A stretch of DNA of 10,584 nucleotides, taken from positions 1 to 10,584 of the forward strand of contig JAHELH010000059.1 in NCBI GenBank assembly GCA_024644285.1. Direction: 5' to 3'. The position numbers were made by a program, and so were the translations under genes. The notes below the pieces were generated by a model. That model had not been told where the DNA came from and made no database searches. It saw nothing but the letters and a program-made list of their open reading frames with translations. Source of the stretch: Paracoccaceae bacterium (lineage in GTDB: Bacteria > Pseudomonadota > Alphaproteobacteria > Rhodobacterales > Rhodobacteraceae). Shown one piece after another: positions 1 to 6,796 of this stretch. How positions within the stretch are numbered: position 1 is the stretch's first letter; the number at the start of each line of letters is the position of its first letter.

Positions 1-744
1 GACGCGGACGGGGTCGACATAGCCGCGCGGATGGTCGAGGTGGATCAGTGGCGCGGTGAAGCGCAGGTGCCGGCCGCGCAGACCTGAATTGCGCAGGCGT
101 ACGCCGAACTCCTTGTCCTCGCCGCCGTATTTCATCTCTTCGTCGAAGCCGTTGACGGCAACGATGGCGTCGCGGAAGGCCGAGGCATTGGAGCCGGACC
201 AGGTACGCCGGACCGGCGACAGAATCTCGAGCGCGGAGGCAAGCGGTTTTGGCAGCGCGCCGGCCTTGAAGCGGGTGGTCAGCCGGCGGAACGTGCCGTG
301 CCGGGACAGCCAGAGGCGATCGAAGACGGTGCCCTGCAGCACATCCGGTTCGGTGACGGCGGCGGTGGCCTCGGCCGTCAGGCGCACCAGGCTGCCGCAG
401 CAATAGCGCTGCGGATCCGCCAGCTCTGCGTGGCGGGCGAGGAACCCCGGGTGCATCAGGCAATCGCCGTCGGTGAAGACCAGCAGATCGGCGTCCGAGG
501 AGGCGACCGCCTTGTTCAGGATGGCGTTCTTCTCGAAACCGCGGTCCTCGTGCCAGACGTGGCGCAGGTTCAGCTGCGGGAACTCGGTGGCACAGGCCCT
601 TATCATCTCGCGCGTTTCCGGACCCGACCCGTCATCGGCGATGCAGACGCTGTCGGCGGGGCGGTCCTGCCGCGTGGCCGACAGCAGCGTCAGGCGCAGG
701 CTATGCGGTGAGTTGTAGGTGGAGACGATCAGCTCGAGGCGCAT
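1..744 (-). CDS. Family 2 glycosyltransferase, C-terminus cut off by the window edge
   Basis: Reading from an ATG at 744 leftward, 248 codons stay open to base 1, so the 3' end lies outside the window. The N-terminus (MRLELIVSTYN) is the first strand of a GT-A nucleotide-sugar fold. Next come a DDGS motif (residues 37-40), a DGD metal-binding motif (92-94) within VFTDGDCLMHP, and a GGED motif (207-210) that in GT2/galactosyltransferase-C proteins carries the catalytic-base acid. The family transfers a sugar from a nucleotide-sugar donor to a growing glycan on the cytoplasmic side of the membrane. Donor and acceptor cannot be read from this sequence. The start is fixed by an in-frame TAA four codons upstream. 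No good Shine-Dalgarno sequence precedes it. A role in surface polysaccharide synthesis is inferred. Confidence 0.9.
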   Translation of the reverse strand, partial: MRLELIVSTYNSPHSLRLTLLSATRQDRPADSVCIADDGSGPETREMIRACATEFPQLNLRHVWHEDRGFEKNAILNKAVASSDADLLVFTDGDCLMHPGFLARHAELADPQRYCCGSLVRLTAEATAAVTEPDVLQGTVFDRLWLSRHGTFRRLTTRFKAGALPKPLASALEILSPVRRTWSGSNASAFRDAIVAVNGFDEEMKYGGEDKEFGVRLRNSGLRGRHLRFTAPLIHLDHPRGYVDPVRV

Positions 745-794
745 GCAGGCTGGTTAGCGCAGGAGGCGGGCGAGGTCTATCTGCTCGCCGGTGA

Positions 795-823
795 TTGAGC
801 GGCGCTGCCGGGAAGGCCATAAC
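795..823 (+). promoter_or_regulatory. Possible sigma70-like promoter, plus strand
   Basis: TTGAGC (795-800) and CATAAC (818-823) are separated by 17 bases and each match four of six consensus positions. The orientation is opposite to both flanking genes, so if active it would drive a short transcript through the intergenic gap. Such matches arise by chance, so this is only a candidate. Confidence 0.2.
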
Positions 824-881
824 CCGTGCGGTCATGAATTGCCCGAAAGTCTCGCATTGATCTTGGCCAAGGGAGGTCGTC

Positions 882-929
882 ATGAGCGGTATTTGTATCA
901 CTGGCCGTTCGGCCAGACACGCATGGTGA
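882..929 (+). CDS. Possible micro-ORF (15 residues), unproven
   Basis: A strong Shine-Dalgarno-like GGGAGG (871-876) lies five bases before an ATG that opens a 15-codon frame, MSGICITGRSARHAW, ending in TGA at 927-929. A candidate promoter lies about 60 bases upstream and hairpins lie within and after it. I do not recognise the peptide. It is too short for codon statistics to help, and the ribosome-site match may be chance. It could be a real small protein, a decoy inside a small RNA, or nothing. Confidence 0.18.
   Translation: MSGICITGRSARHAW
901..916. repeat. Short perfect inverted repeat (6-bp arms, 4-base loop)
   Basis: CTGGCC and GGCCAG flank a GTTC tetraloop, with the G-C pair inside it able to extend the stem. 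It lies in the intergenic gap inside the possible micro-ORF and has no adjacent T-tract, so it does not look like a terminator. An RNA structure or protein-binding site is possible. Confidence 0.4.
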
Positions 930-974
930 TCGGCCGGCTTCTCGGCCCGACCGGGTGCGGGGAACCGTTTCACG

Positions 975-1003
975 AAAAAGGGCGGCCCTGCGCAGGACCG
1001 CCC
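975..1003 (-). terminator. Rho-independent terminator of the DUF2125 gene
   Basis: Read on the minus strand, an 11-bp GC-rich stem (980-990 pairing with 993-1003, one G-U pair) is closed by a tiny GCGC turn. It is followed at once by TTTTT (979-975). It sits 24 bases past the stop of the minus-strand gene ending at 1027, the expected place for an intrinsic terminator. It would also separate that gene from the glycosyltransferase downstream. Confidence 0.85.
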
Positions 1004-1026
1004 CCATTTGTTGCGGCTGCGGCGTA

Positions 1027-2541
1027 TTACTGCAGCCGTTGTCCATTGGCCGAGATCGCGCCGGTGGCACCGTCGACTTCGATCTTTGAGGTGAGCGTGT
1101 CCTCGCCGCCGCCCGGGCGGGCGAAGAGGCCAAGCATCATCCGCGCGCCCATCGCCTGATCCTCGGGGATCAGGCCCATCGCGACAAGCTTGTCGATCAG
1201 GGCGTTGCCGCCGACCAGCGTCAGGTCGATCGAGCCGGTCGGGGCGGGAAGGCCGTCGAACGTCTCGAGGTTCGAGTTGTCGAAGGTGAAACCGCCGGAG
1301 CCGGTCAATTCGGCCCCGACGAGGGCGACCTTCAGCTCGCTGAGATCGAGCGCATGCAGTTCGGCGGGCATTTCGTCCCCCATCATCGCCGCGGCCTCGG
1401 GGTCCATGACGTCGATCAGCCAATTGGCCTTGCCCTTGATGTCGAGGATCAAGGTCGCGGGATCGTGCGGCAGCGCGCCCGCCGGATCGGCGAGGCTCCA
1501 GATCATGTCGCTCACCGACAATCCTGCGAGTGTCACCTTCATCCCGAAATCCTGCGGCGCGTCGCTCTTTGCGAGCGGCATCAGGAAGCCAAACCCGAAT
1601 TCGGCAAATCCAGCGGTGATCTCCGGCAGCGGAATCTCGGAACCCGACATGGTGACGTCGAGCCCGGTATTGCCGACCTCGTAGCTGACCGCCTCGGAAT
1701 CGAGCGACACGGCAAGCAGCCCGGCATCGGACGTCGCGCGAAGCTGGAACGTCTCGTCGCCGTCCTGGAAGTTCACCGCGTAGGTCGCGGCGCCGTGGCG
1801 GAAATCACCGGCGGTCTTGAATCCGGCCGCCAGAAGCTGTGGCAGCTCTTCCATCGCGCCCATCATGCCGAGATTGCCGTCCGACGTCGCGACCAGATCG
1901 GCGAACTCGGCATCAAGCGTGAAGGTGCCGCCGCCGTCGGGTTCGTTGGCGTCGATATCCACGGTGACGTTCGCCGCGGACACCTCCGAGACGATGCGGT
2001 CCATGTCGCCGCCCTCGGTCACCGCGTAGCTGCCGGCAACCTCGCTGACGATGATCTTGCCGCCCATCTCCAGCGGCTCTCCGTTCACGGTGACATCGTT
2101 CACTGTGACCTGCACCTCCGGACCCGAAAAATCATACAGGAACGTGCCGTCGCCGCCCGAGGCCAGAATCGAGATGTCGGGCTGGCTGATCTGCATGGTC
2201 ATGTTGACCTTGACGTTCTCTTCGGGCGCCATCGAAATCTGCATCGCGTAGCTGTCGGAAAGCGTGACCAGGACCGTCCCGTCGCTTTGATCGACGAATT
2301 CGACCCTGTCGATCGTGCCGGTCAGCGTCATATCGGTCGCTTCCGCCGACATACGCAGGTCGGTGATCACAAGGGTGTCGCCGCTTTGTTCTTCGGATCC
2401 CGGCGTCAGAACCTGGCCCATGCCCTCGGCCGACGATTTCCAGTTCGCCCAGACCTCGGCCCCAGTCACGTCGGCCTGTGCCGCGCCCGACATAAGCAGG
2501 AGCATCGCCGTGGTCGCGCCTAGGGATTTCCACTGTTTCAT
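1027..2541 (-). CDS. DUF2125 domain-containing exported protein
   Basis: The 504-residue product begins with a Sec signal peptide: positive MKQWK, a hydrophobic core, and an AQA|DV cleavage site after residue 23. The mature part is a long, acidic, beta-rich chain with repeated Thr/Val strand patterns and almost no cysteine, and it resembles the DUF2125 proteins of Rhodobacterales. No catalytic motif is visible and the function is unknown; periplasmic or envelope location follows from the signal peptide. ATG at 2541 is preceded by a weak GGGA nine bases upstream. The gene appears monocistronic, with a candidate promoter at 2575-2603 and a strong terminator at 975-1003. The family assignment rests on recognising overall character, not on a search. 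Confidence 0.85.
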   Translation of the reverse strand: MKQWKSLGATTAMLLLMSGAAQADVTGAEVWANWKSSAEGMGQVLTPGSEEQSGDTLVITDLRMSAEATDMTLTGTIDRVEFVDQSDGTVLVTLSDSYAMQISMAPEENVKVNMTMQISQPDISILASGGDGTFLYDFSGPEVQVTVNDVTVNGEPLEMGGKIIVSEVAGSYAVTEGGDMDRIVSEVSAANVTVDIDANEPDGGGTFTLDAEFADLVATSDGNLGMMGAMEELPQLLAAGFKTAGDFRHGAATYAVNFQDGDETFQLRATSDAGLLAVSLDSEAVSYEVGNTGLDVTMSGSEIPLPEITAGFAEFGFGFLMPLAKSDAPQDFGMKVTLAGLSVSDMIWSLADPAGALPHDPATLILDIKGKANWLIDVMDPEAAAMMGDEMPAELHALDLSELKVALVGAELTGSGGFTFDNSNLETFDGLPAPTGSIDLTLVGGNALIDKLVAMGLIPEDQAMGARMMLGLFARPGGGEDTLTSKIEVDGATGAISANGQRLQ

Positions 2542-2574
2542 AGTACGTTTCCCGTCAAAAAATGCGTATGCGTC

Positions 2575-2603
2575 AGCATCTTCTTTGCGTAAGGCGGGGT
2601 CAA
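2575..2603 (-). promoter_or_regulatory. Candidate sigma70-type promoter of the DUF2125 gene
   Basis: On the minus strand TTGACC (2603-2598) matches five of six -35 positions. After a 17-base spacer, GATGCT (2580-2575) is a weak -10. It lies about 35-60 bases before the ATG at 2541. A direct repeat of AAGGCG (2591-2596 and 2602-2607, 11 bp apart) overlaps the -35 region and could be an operator. Confidence 0.4.
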
Positions 2604-2654
2604 GGCGAGACTTGATTGGAAATGCTCACGCCTTGCGTTAGCAGGGCGGGAGAG

Positions 2655-2659
2655 GGAGG
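2655..2659 (+). promoter_or_regulatory. Ribosome binding site that fixes the SDR start
   Basis: GGAGG lies seven bases before the ATG at 2667, inside a longer purine-rich run. This favours 2667 over the in-frame upstream ATG at 2616, which would add 17 residues unlike the normal SDR N-terminus. Confidence 0.75.
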
Positions 2660-2666
2660 AATTCGG

Positions 2667-3416
2667 ATGGATATGCAGGGCAAGACGGTGCTGATCACCG
2701 GGGCCAGCCGGGGGATCGGCGCCGCCGCGGCGCGGGCCTTTGCCGATGCCGGGGCGAATGTCGCGCTGGTGGCGCGCGGTCGCGAGGCGATCGCCGATCT
2801 GGCGGGCGAAATCGGCGATCGGGGCATCGCGATCCCCTGTGACGTCAGCCGGTTCTGGGAAGTGGAGGCGGCGGTCGAGGCCTGCGTCGGCACCTTCGGT
2901 GGCCTCGACGTGCTGGTGGGCAGTGCCGGGGTGATCGAGCCGATCTCGCATCTGGCGACCTCGGACCCCGAGGCCTGGGGGCAGGTGATCGACGTCAATC
3001 TGAAGGGGGTCTATCACGGCATGCGCGCGGCGCTGCCGGTGATGCTGGCGCGGGGCGGCGGCAGCATCCTGACGATCAGTTCCGGCGCGGCGCACGGGCC
3101 GGTAGAGGCCTGGTCGCATTACTGCGCCTCGAAGGCGGGCGCGGCGATGCTGACGGCTTGCGTCGACAAGGAGAACCGCGACAAGGGCATCCGCGCCATC
3201 GGGCTGTCGCCCGGCACCGTGGCGACGCAAATGCAGCGCGAGATCAAGGCGAGCGGCATCAACCCGGTGAGCCGGCTGGACTGGGACGACCACATTCCGC
3301 CGGAATGGCCGGCGCAGGCGCTGGTCTGGATGTGTTCGCCGGATGCCGACGAATGGCTGGGCGGCGAGGTGTCGCTGCGCGACAAGGACGTGCGGCGGCG
3401 GGTGGGGCTGTCTTGA
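2667..3416 (+). CDS. SDR family NAD(P)-dependent oxidoreductase
   Basis: A 249-residue classical short-chain dehydrogenase/reductase, normal in length. Visible motifs are the cofactor-binding TGASRGIG (11-18), the structural Asn in VNLKG (N111), catalytic Ser in ISSGA (about 138-139), and YxxxK (Y152, K156). These imply NAD(P)-dependent oxidation or reduction of a hydroxyl/keto group in the cytoplasm; the substrate cannot be told. The usual NNAG motif after the fourth strand is GSAG here (85-88). The start at 2667 is chosen for its GGAGG ribosome site and because the Rossmann fold begins directly. The stop overlaps the TTG start of the crotonase-like gene, so the two are probably co-translated and may act on the same acyl-CoA or ketoacid pathway (inference). 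Confidence 0.93.
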   Translation: MDMQGKTVLITGASRGIGAAAARAFADAGANVALVARGREAIADLAGEIGDRGIAIPCDVSRFWEVEAAVEACVGTFGGLDVLVGSAGVIEPISHLATSDPEAWGQVIDVNLKGVYHGMRAALPVMLARGGGSILTISSGAAHGPVEAWSHYCASKAGAAMLTACVDKENRDKGIRAIGLSPGTVATQMQREIKASGINPVSRLDWDDHIPPEWPAQALVWMCSPDADEWLGGEVSLRDKDVRRRVGLS

Positions 3417-4036
3417 TCGAGGTCAGCCGCGAGGGCGGGCTGTGGCGGGTCACGTTGAACAGGCCCGACAAGGCCAATGCGCTGACCCGCGAGATGCTGA
3501 CCGAACTGGCGGATACCGCCACGGCGGCGGCCGGTGCGGCGAAGGTCTTTGTCCTGACCGGGGCGGGCGGCGTGTTCAGTGCGGGCGCCGACCTGGACGA
3601 GGCGCGGGCCGGGCTGACGCGCGATCCGGTCTGGGAGCGGCTGTCCGGCGCCATCGCGGCGCTGCCCTGCCTGTCCATCGCGGCGCTGAACGGCTCGCTG
3701 GCCGGAGGCGCCTTCGGCATGGCGCTGGCCTGCGATCTGCGGGTCGCGGCGGAGGGCGCGAAATTCTTCTATCCGGTGATGAAGCTGGGCTTTCTGCCGC
3801 AGCCGTCGGACCCGGTGCGGCTGGCGGCGCTGGTGGGGCCGGCGCGGGCCAAGCTGATCCTGATGGCGGGCGCACGGCTGGACGCGGCAGCGGCGCGGGC
3901 GGTTGGGCTGGTGGACGATGTGGTGCCGCGCGAGGCGCTGGACGCGCGGGTGGCGGAGCTTGCGGCCGATGCGCTGGGCGCGGAGGCCGGCCATGTCGCG
4001 GCGATCAAGGGGCTTTTCGGCAAGTCTGGCCCGTAG
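3413..4036 (+). CDS. Enoyl-CoA hydratase/isomerase (crotonase) family protein, short and lacking catalytic Glu residues
   Basis: The 207-residue protein carries a crotonase fold: LNRPDKANAL near the N-terminus, the CoA/oxyanion-hole loop GGVFSAGADLDEA (52-64), the second oxyanion-hole glycines in SLAGGAFGMALACD (95-108), and an LGFLP segment (125-129). Aligned by eye with rat mitochondrial enoyl-CoA hydratase, both catalytic glutamates are missing (E144 position is Gly102, E164 position is Val122). Hydratase activity is therefore doubtful; another crotonase reaction such as isomerisation, thioester hydrolysis or decarboxylation is possible. At about 207 residues it also lacks much of the usual C-terminal helical region (family about 250-290). 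No ATG or GTG sits suitably near, so I place the start at TTG 3413, overlapping the SDR stop by four bases (TTGA). It ends seven bases before the convergent STAS-like gene. Confidence 0.85.
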   Translation: MIEVSREGGLWRVTLNRPDKANALTREMLTELADTATAAAGAAKVFVLTGAGGVFSAGADLDEARAGLTRDPVWERLSGAIAALPCLSIAALNGSLAGGAFGMALACDLRVAAEGAKFFYPVMKLGFLPQPSDPVRLAALVGPARAKLILMAGARLDAAAARAVGLVDDVVPREALDARVAELAADALGAEAGHVAAIKGLFGKSGP

Positions 4037-4043
4037 GTCGCAG

Positions 4044-4421
4044 TCAGCCGTTCCCGTCAGGGTCGGCGATCCAGTCGCGGGCGGCGTCTATCTGGCCCAG
4101 TTCGAACGTCCTCAGCCGGGTCGATATGAAGGCGCCGGCGGCCTTGGTCAGCGGCGACATCCAGCCGATGTCCGAGACCACCGCGCAATGGCTGATATGG
4201 CGCAGGTTCTGGACGTCGAACCTGGCGCCCTTCCACATCATCGAGGCATCGAAGCCGTCGAGCCGGCGAATGATCTCGATCAGCCGGATGGTGCCGTGCC
4301 GGTCGATGAAAGCCTGCATGCGCGGGGCGATGCGGTCGAAATCCTCTGTGCCGACATGGCCGTCGACGACGATCTCGGCGACCCCGGTTGCGTCGTTCTC
4401 GGTATAGGTGACGTTCATCAT
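4044..4421 (-). CDS. SpoIIAA-like (STAS/SEC14-type) domain protein
   Basis: A 125-residue soluble protein with the pattern of the SpoIIAA-like family (PF11964): an N-terminal strand (VAEIVVDGHVGTEDF), a helix, a strand around IRLIEIIR, a DASMMWKGARFD segment, and the VVSDIGW strand (81-87). It ends with a helix containing FELGQIDAARDWI. Family members have a STAS/SEC14-like fold; most have no known function, and none of the anti-sigma phosphorylation machinery of SpoIIAA is seen nearby. It starts at one of two consecutive ATGs (4421, 4418) after an AAGG. It lies 39 bases after the MOSC gene on the same strand, so it is probably the third gene of the HNH-MOSC-STAS operon. It converges with the crotonase-like gene, seven bases away. 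Confidence 0.85.
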   Translation of the reverse strand: MMNVTYTENDATGVAEIVVDGHVGTEDFDRIAPRMQAFIDRHGTIRLIEIIRRLDGFDASMMWKGARFDVQNLRHISHCAVVSDIGWMSPLTKAAGAFISTRLRTFELGQIDAARDWIADPDGNG

Positions 4422-4460
4422 GCAATGCCTTTTCAGCGGTTACCGCGCCAGGCGCCCAGG

Positions 4461-5075
4461 TCAGGCGAGCTTGCGCACCGGGTCTCCGACACTGACCTGC
4501 CCGTCGCGGGTCACCCGGGCATAGATGCCGCGCAGGCGCAGCTCCCTGCCGGCCCCGGTATTGACGAAGACGCAGGCGTCGCGGCCATAGCGCGCAATGA
4601 AGGCGGCGCAGCCATTGTGCGGCTCGGCGGTGATTTCCAGCTCTGCCGTGCCCAGCGCCAGCCGGGTACCGGGCGGCACGTTGCGTGGTGACAGGTCCAT
4701 GTCGAGAAACAGGTTGTCGCCGGCGGCGGCCCAACTGGCCGGGTCGTCGCCGGCGATGGCGCGAATGCAGGCCGCGGGCATCATGCAAATCTGGACGTCC
4801 GGATGCGGCGCGCCGTCTTCGGTGGACTTCCAGCAGCCCTGCGCCCAATGATCGCCCTCGACGCCGCCGGCGAGGCTGAGCCGGGCGCTGTGGGGCATCT
4901 CGCGCTGGCCCTGCGCGGGGCGCACGACGATGGCCCGGACCGGACCCTCGGCCGGGGCGGCCTGAATCGCGGGCAGCGCGGCCTTCAATTCTTCCATGTG
5001 GCGGTGGGGCATTGCGCAGCTCTGTTCATTGATCACGTCGCGCAGCTTGCCGGAATCCGGGGGCACGTCAATCAT
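4461..5075 (-). CDS. MOSC domain-containing protein
   Basis: A 204-residue protein with a C-terminal MOSC (molybdenum cofactor sulfurase C-terminal) domain. Markers include GGVEGDHW (70-77), a central GDNLFLDMDLS strand, and PHNGCAAF (152-159), whose Cys156 is the conserved cysteine proposed to carry sulfur. The domain is thought to deliver sulfur or bind molybdenum cofactor; YiiM-like relatives reduce N-hydroxylated compounds. The partner enzyme is not in this window. The N-terminal about 45 residues (with CAMPHRHMEELKAAL) lie outside the core. ATG 5075 overlaps the HNH stop by four bases (ATGA), which implies translational coupling and argues against longer open frames reaching up to 5405. 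Confidence 0.88.
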   Translation of the reverse strand: MIDVPPDSGKLRDVINEQSCAMPHRHMEELKAALPAIQAAPAEGPVRAIVVRPAQGQREMPHSARLSLAGGVEGDHWAQGCWKSTEDGAPHPDVQICMMPAACIRAIAGDDPASWAAAGDNLFLDMDLSPRNVPPGTRLALGTAELEITAEPHNGCAAFIARYGRDACVFVNTGAGRELRLRGIYARVTRDGQVSVGDPVRKLA

Positions 5076-5371
5076 CGCTTGCGCCGCGCGCCCGGGGTTT
5101 TGGAGTGAAAGCCTGGCGGCCTCTTGCGGACCCAGCCGATGAAGCGGGCCAGCCGGGGATGGCGGCGCAACGCGTCGATGCTGGCATAGTCGCGGGCCAG
5201 TTCGGCCTCGGTCAGCGTGGCGTGGATCTCGTTGTGGCAGATCTGATGCAGCAGCACCGTCGGACCGCCCTTGCCGCCGCGCAGTTTCGGCACGAGGTGG
5301 TGCAGGCTGGACCGCGCGCCGGGCGGGATCGGGCGCTGGCACAGCGGGCAGACCGGGTCGGGTTGAGACAC
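5072..5371 (-). CDS. HNH endonuclease domain protein
   Basis: With GTG at 5371 the product has 99 residues: CPLC (8-11), the HH of SLHHLVPK (24-25), and CHNEIH (45-50), matching the Cys pair and the His-Asn-His of HNH nucleases. Such proteins bind zinc and a divalent metal and cut DNA. Small stand-alone members are common in Rhodobacteraceae, but their role is unproven. The Arg/Lys-rich tail (VRKRPPGFH, GARRKR) fits nucleic-acid binding. A longer reading from TTG 5434 would add 21 unconvincing residues, so GTG 5371 is preferred. There is only a weak AAGAG upstream. It heads a probable operon with the MOSC and STAS-like genes and diverges from the MscS gene. Confidence 0.85.
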   Translation of the reverse strand: MSQPDPVCPLCQRPIPPGARSSLHHLVPKLRGGKGGPTVLLHQICHNEIHATLTEAELARDYASIDALRRHPRLARFIGWVRKRPPGFHSKTPGARRKR

Positions 5372-5436
5372 GCGCGGCTCTTGTTTGCATCGGCGAAGGG
5401 TGCAACAGGATAGGGGAACGCGCCGTCGGGACAAGG

Positions 5437-6789
5437 GTGAGTGCGGTGGAGGGACAGCCGGAAATCGTCCAGCAGGCGCTGGATTACATCGAGATTGGCT
5501 GGGAAATTGCCAAGGGTTGGCTGCTGAGCCCCGCCGCCTGGTCGCAATTCGCGCTGCTTGTGGTGGCCTGGCTTCTGGCGCTGCTGATGGCGCGGCGTCT
5601 GCGCCCGCGGCTGACGCGGCTGATCGCGCCTCCCGAGGAACAGACCGGCATCATCGCCACCGCGCGCCGTTTCGTGCTGCCGTTCCTGGCGCTGCTCTTG
5701 CCGCTGTTGGCCTATGCGCTGACCGCGGCGGGCGAGCAGGTGACGCGGTCGATCTTCGGCTCGGGCGCGGTGATCGCGTTCGGCAAGCGGGTCTTCCTGT
5801 TCCTGGCCGCCCGCGCGCTGGTGCGCGACATCCTGACCGACCCGTTCCTGAAACTGATGGGCAAGTTCGTCCTGATCCCGGCGGCGGCGCTTTATGCGGT
5901 GGGGCTGCTGGACGTGGTCGAGGCGCAGCTGTCGCAGACCATGGTGGGCGTCGGCAACATCCAGTTCTCGGTGATGTCGGTGCTTCGCGCGCTGGTCTTT
6001 GGCGGCCTTCTGTTCTGGCTGGGGCAGTGGTCGAACAGCCAGTCGGCGGCCTATATCGAGCGCCAGAAGATGCGGCCGGCGATCCGGCAGCTTCTGGTCA
6101 AGACCGCCGAGATCGTGATCTTCGGCGTCGCCTTCCTGATGCTGATGAACATTCTCGGCATCGACTTGACCACCTTTGCCGTTCTCGGCGGTGCCATCGG
6201 CGTGGGCCTCGGATTCGGCCTGCAGAAGATCGCGTCGAACTTTATTTCGGGCGTGATCCTGCTGCTGGAGGGCCAGGCGACGGTCGGCGATTACGTGGAG
6301 CTCGATGGCGGCGAGGCCGGGGTGATCGTCAAGATGATGGCCCGCGCGACGATCCTGGAATCCTATGACGGGCGCTGGATCGTGGTGCCGAACGAGGACT
6401 TTATCGTCACCCGGGTGGTCAACTATTCGGACAGCGGTTCCGCCAACCGCTACGAGGCGCCGTTCTCGGTCAGCTACGACACCGACATCAACAAGGTGCC
6501 CGCCATCGTCGAGGCGGCGGTGGCCATGCACAAGGACGTGCTGTCGGAACCCTATCCGCCGGATTGCGAATTGCGCGGCTTCGGCGAGAGCGGCGTGGAT
6601 TTCGCGGTGGAATTCTGGGTCAACGGCATCGACGACGGGCCGAACAAGTACACCTCGGACGTGCTGTTCCTGGTCTGGAACGCGCTGAAGGACAACGGCA
6701 TCCAGATCCCCTATCCGCACCGGGTGATCGAGATGCGTGGCGCCACCGGCGAGGATGGCGCGGGCCGGACGGACCCGGCCGAGGGCTGA
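5437..6789 (+). CDS. Mechanosensitive ion channel (MscS family)
   Basis: A 450-residue inner-membrane protein, longer than E. coli MscS (286). Hydrophobic segments lie at about 36-52, 78-98, 112-128, 143-160, 180-197 and 222-240. They are followed by the pore-lining helix at about 246-275, rich in Gly/Ala (VLGGAIGVGLGFGLQ). The core signature continues with IASNFISGVILLLEGQATVGDYVEL, and the cytoplasmic beta/alpha-beta domain follows (VVPNEDF, IPYPHR near 425-429). The family opens under membrane tension to release solutes during hypo-osmotic shock. GTG 5437 is listed, but GTG 5446 has the better-spaced AAGGG (5433-5437) and may be the true start. It is divergent from the HNH gene (65-base gap) and ends seven bases from the convergent cation efflux gene. 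Confidence 0.94.
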   Translation: MSAVEGQPEIVQQALDYIEIGWEIAKGWLLSPAAWSQFALLVVAWLLALLMARRLRPRLTRLIAPPEEQTGIIATARRFVLPFLALLLPLLAYALTAAGEQVTRSIFGSGAVIAFGKRVFLFLAARALVRDILTDPFLKLMGKFVLIPAAALYAVGLLDVVEAQLSQTMVGVGNIQFSVMSVLRALVFGGLLFWLGQWSNSQSAAYIERQKMRPAIRQLLVKTAEIVIFGVAFLMLMNILGIDLTTFAVLGGAIGVGLGFGLQKIASNFISGVILLLEGQATVGDYVELDGGEAGVIVKMMARATILESYDGRWIVVPNEDFIVTRVVNYSDSGSANRYEAPFSVSYDTDINKVPAIVEAAVAMHKDVLSEPYPPDCELRGFGESGVDFAVEFWVNGIDDGPNKYTSDVLFLVWNALKDNGIQIPYPHRVIEMRGATGEDGAGRTDPAEG

Positions 6790-6796
6790 ATTCCTC

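Noticed and set aside
745..974. Promoter for the glycosyltransferase on the minus strand
   Set aside because: I scanned for -35/-10 pairs and found only very weak combinations, such as GATACA with no matching -35, so none is annotated.
1354..2523. Long plus-strand open frame (389 codons) antisense to the DUF2125 gene
   Set aside because: His/Arg/Gly/Asp-rich composition with no domain pattern; it mirrors the codon bias of the real gene with its signal peptide on the other strand.
3119..3994. Minus-strand frame opposite the SDR and crotonase-like genes
   Set aside because: No recognisable domain; both plus-strand genes have clear motifs here.
5372..5436. Divergent promoters between the HNH and MscS genes
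   Set aside because: TTG-containing hexamers exist on both strands, but the spacings or -10 matches are poor.
5212..6720. 502-codon minus-strand frame opposite the MscS gene
   Set aside because: His/Arg/Asp/Gln-rich shadow of a high-GC gene; the plus strand has membrane segments and the MscS signature.
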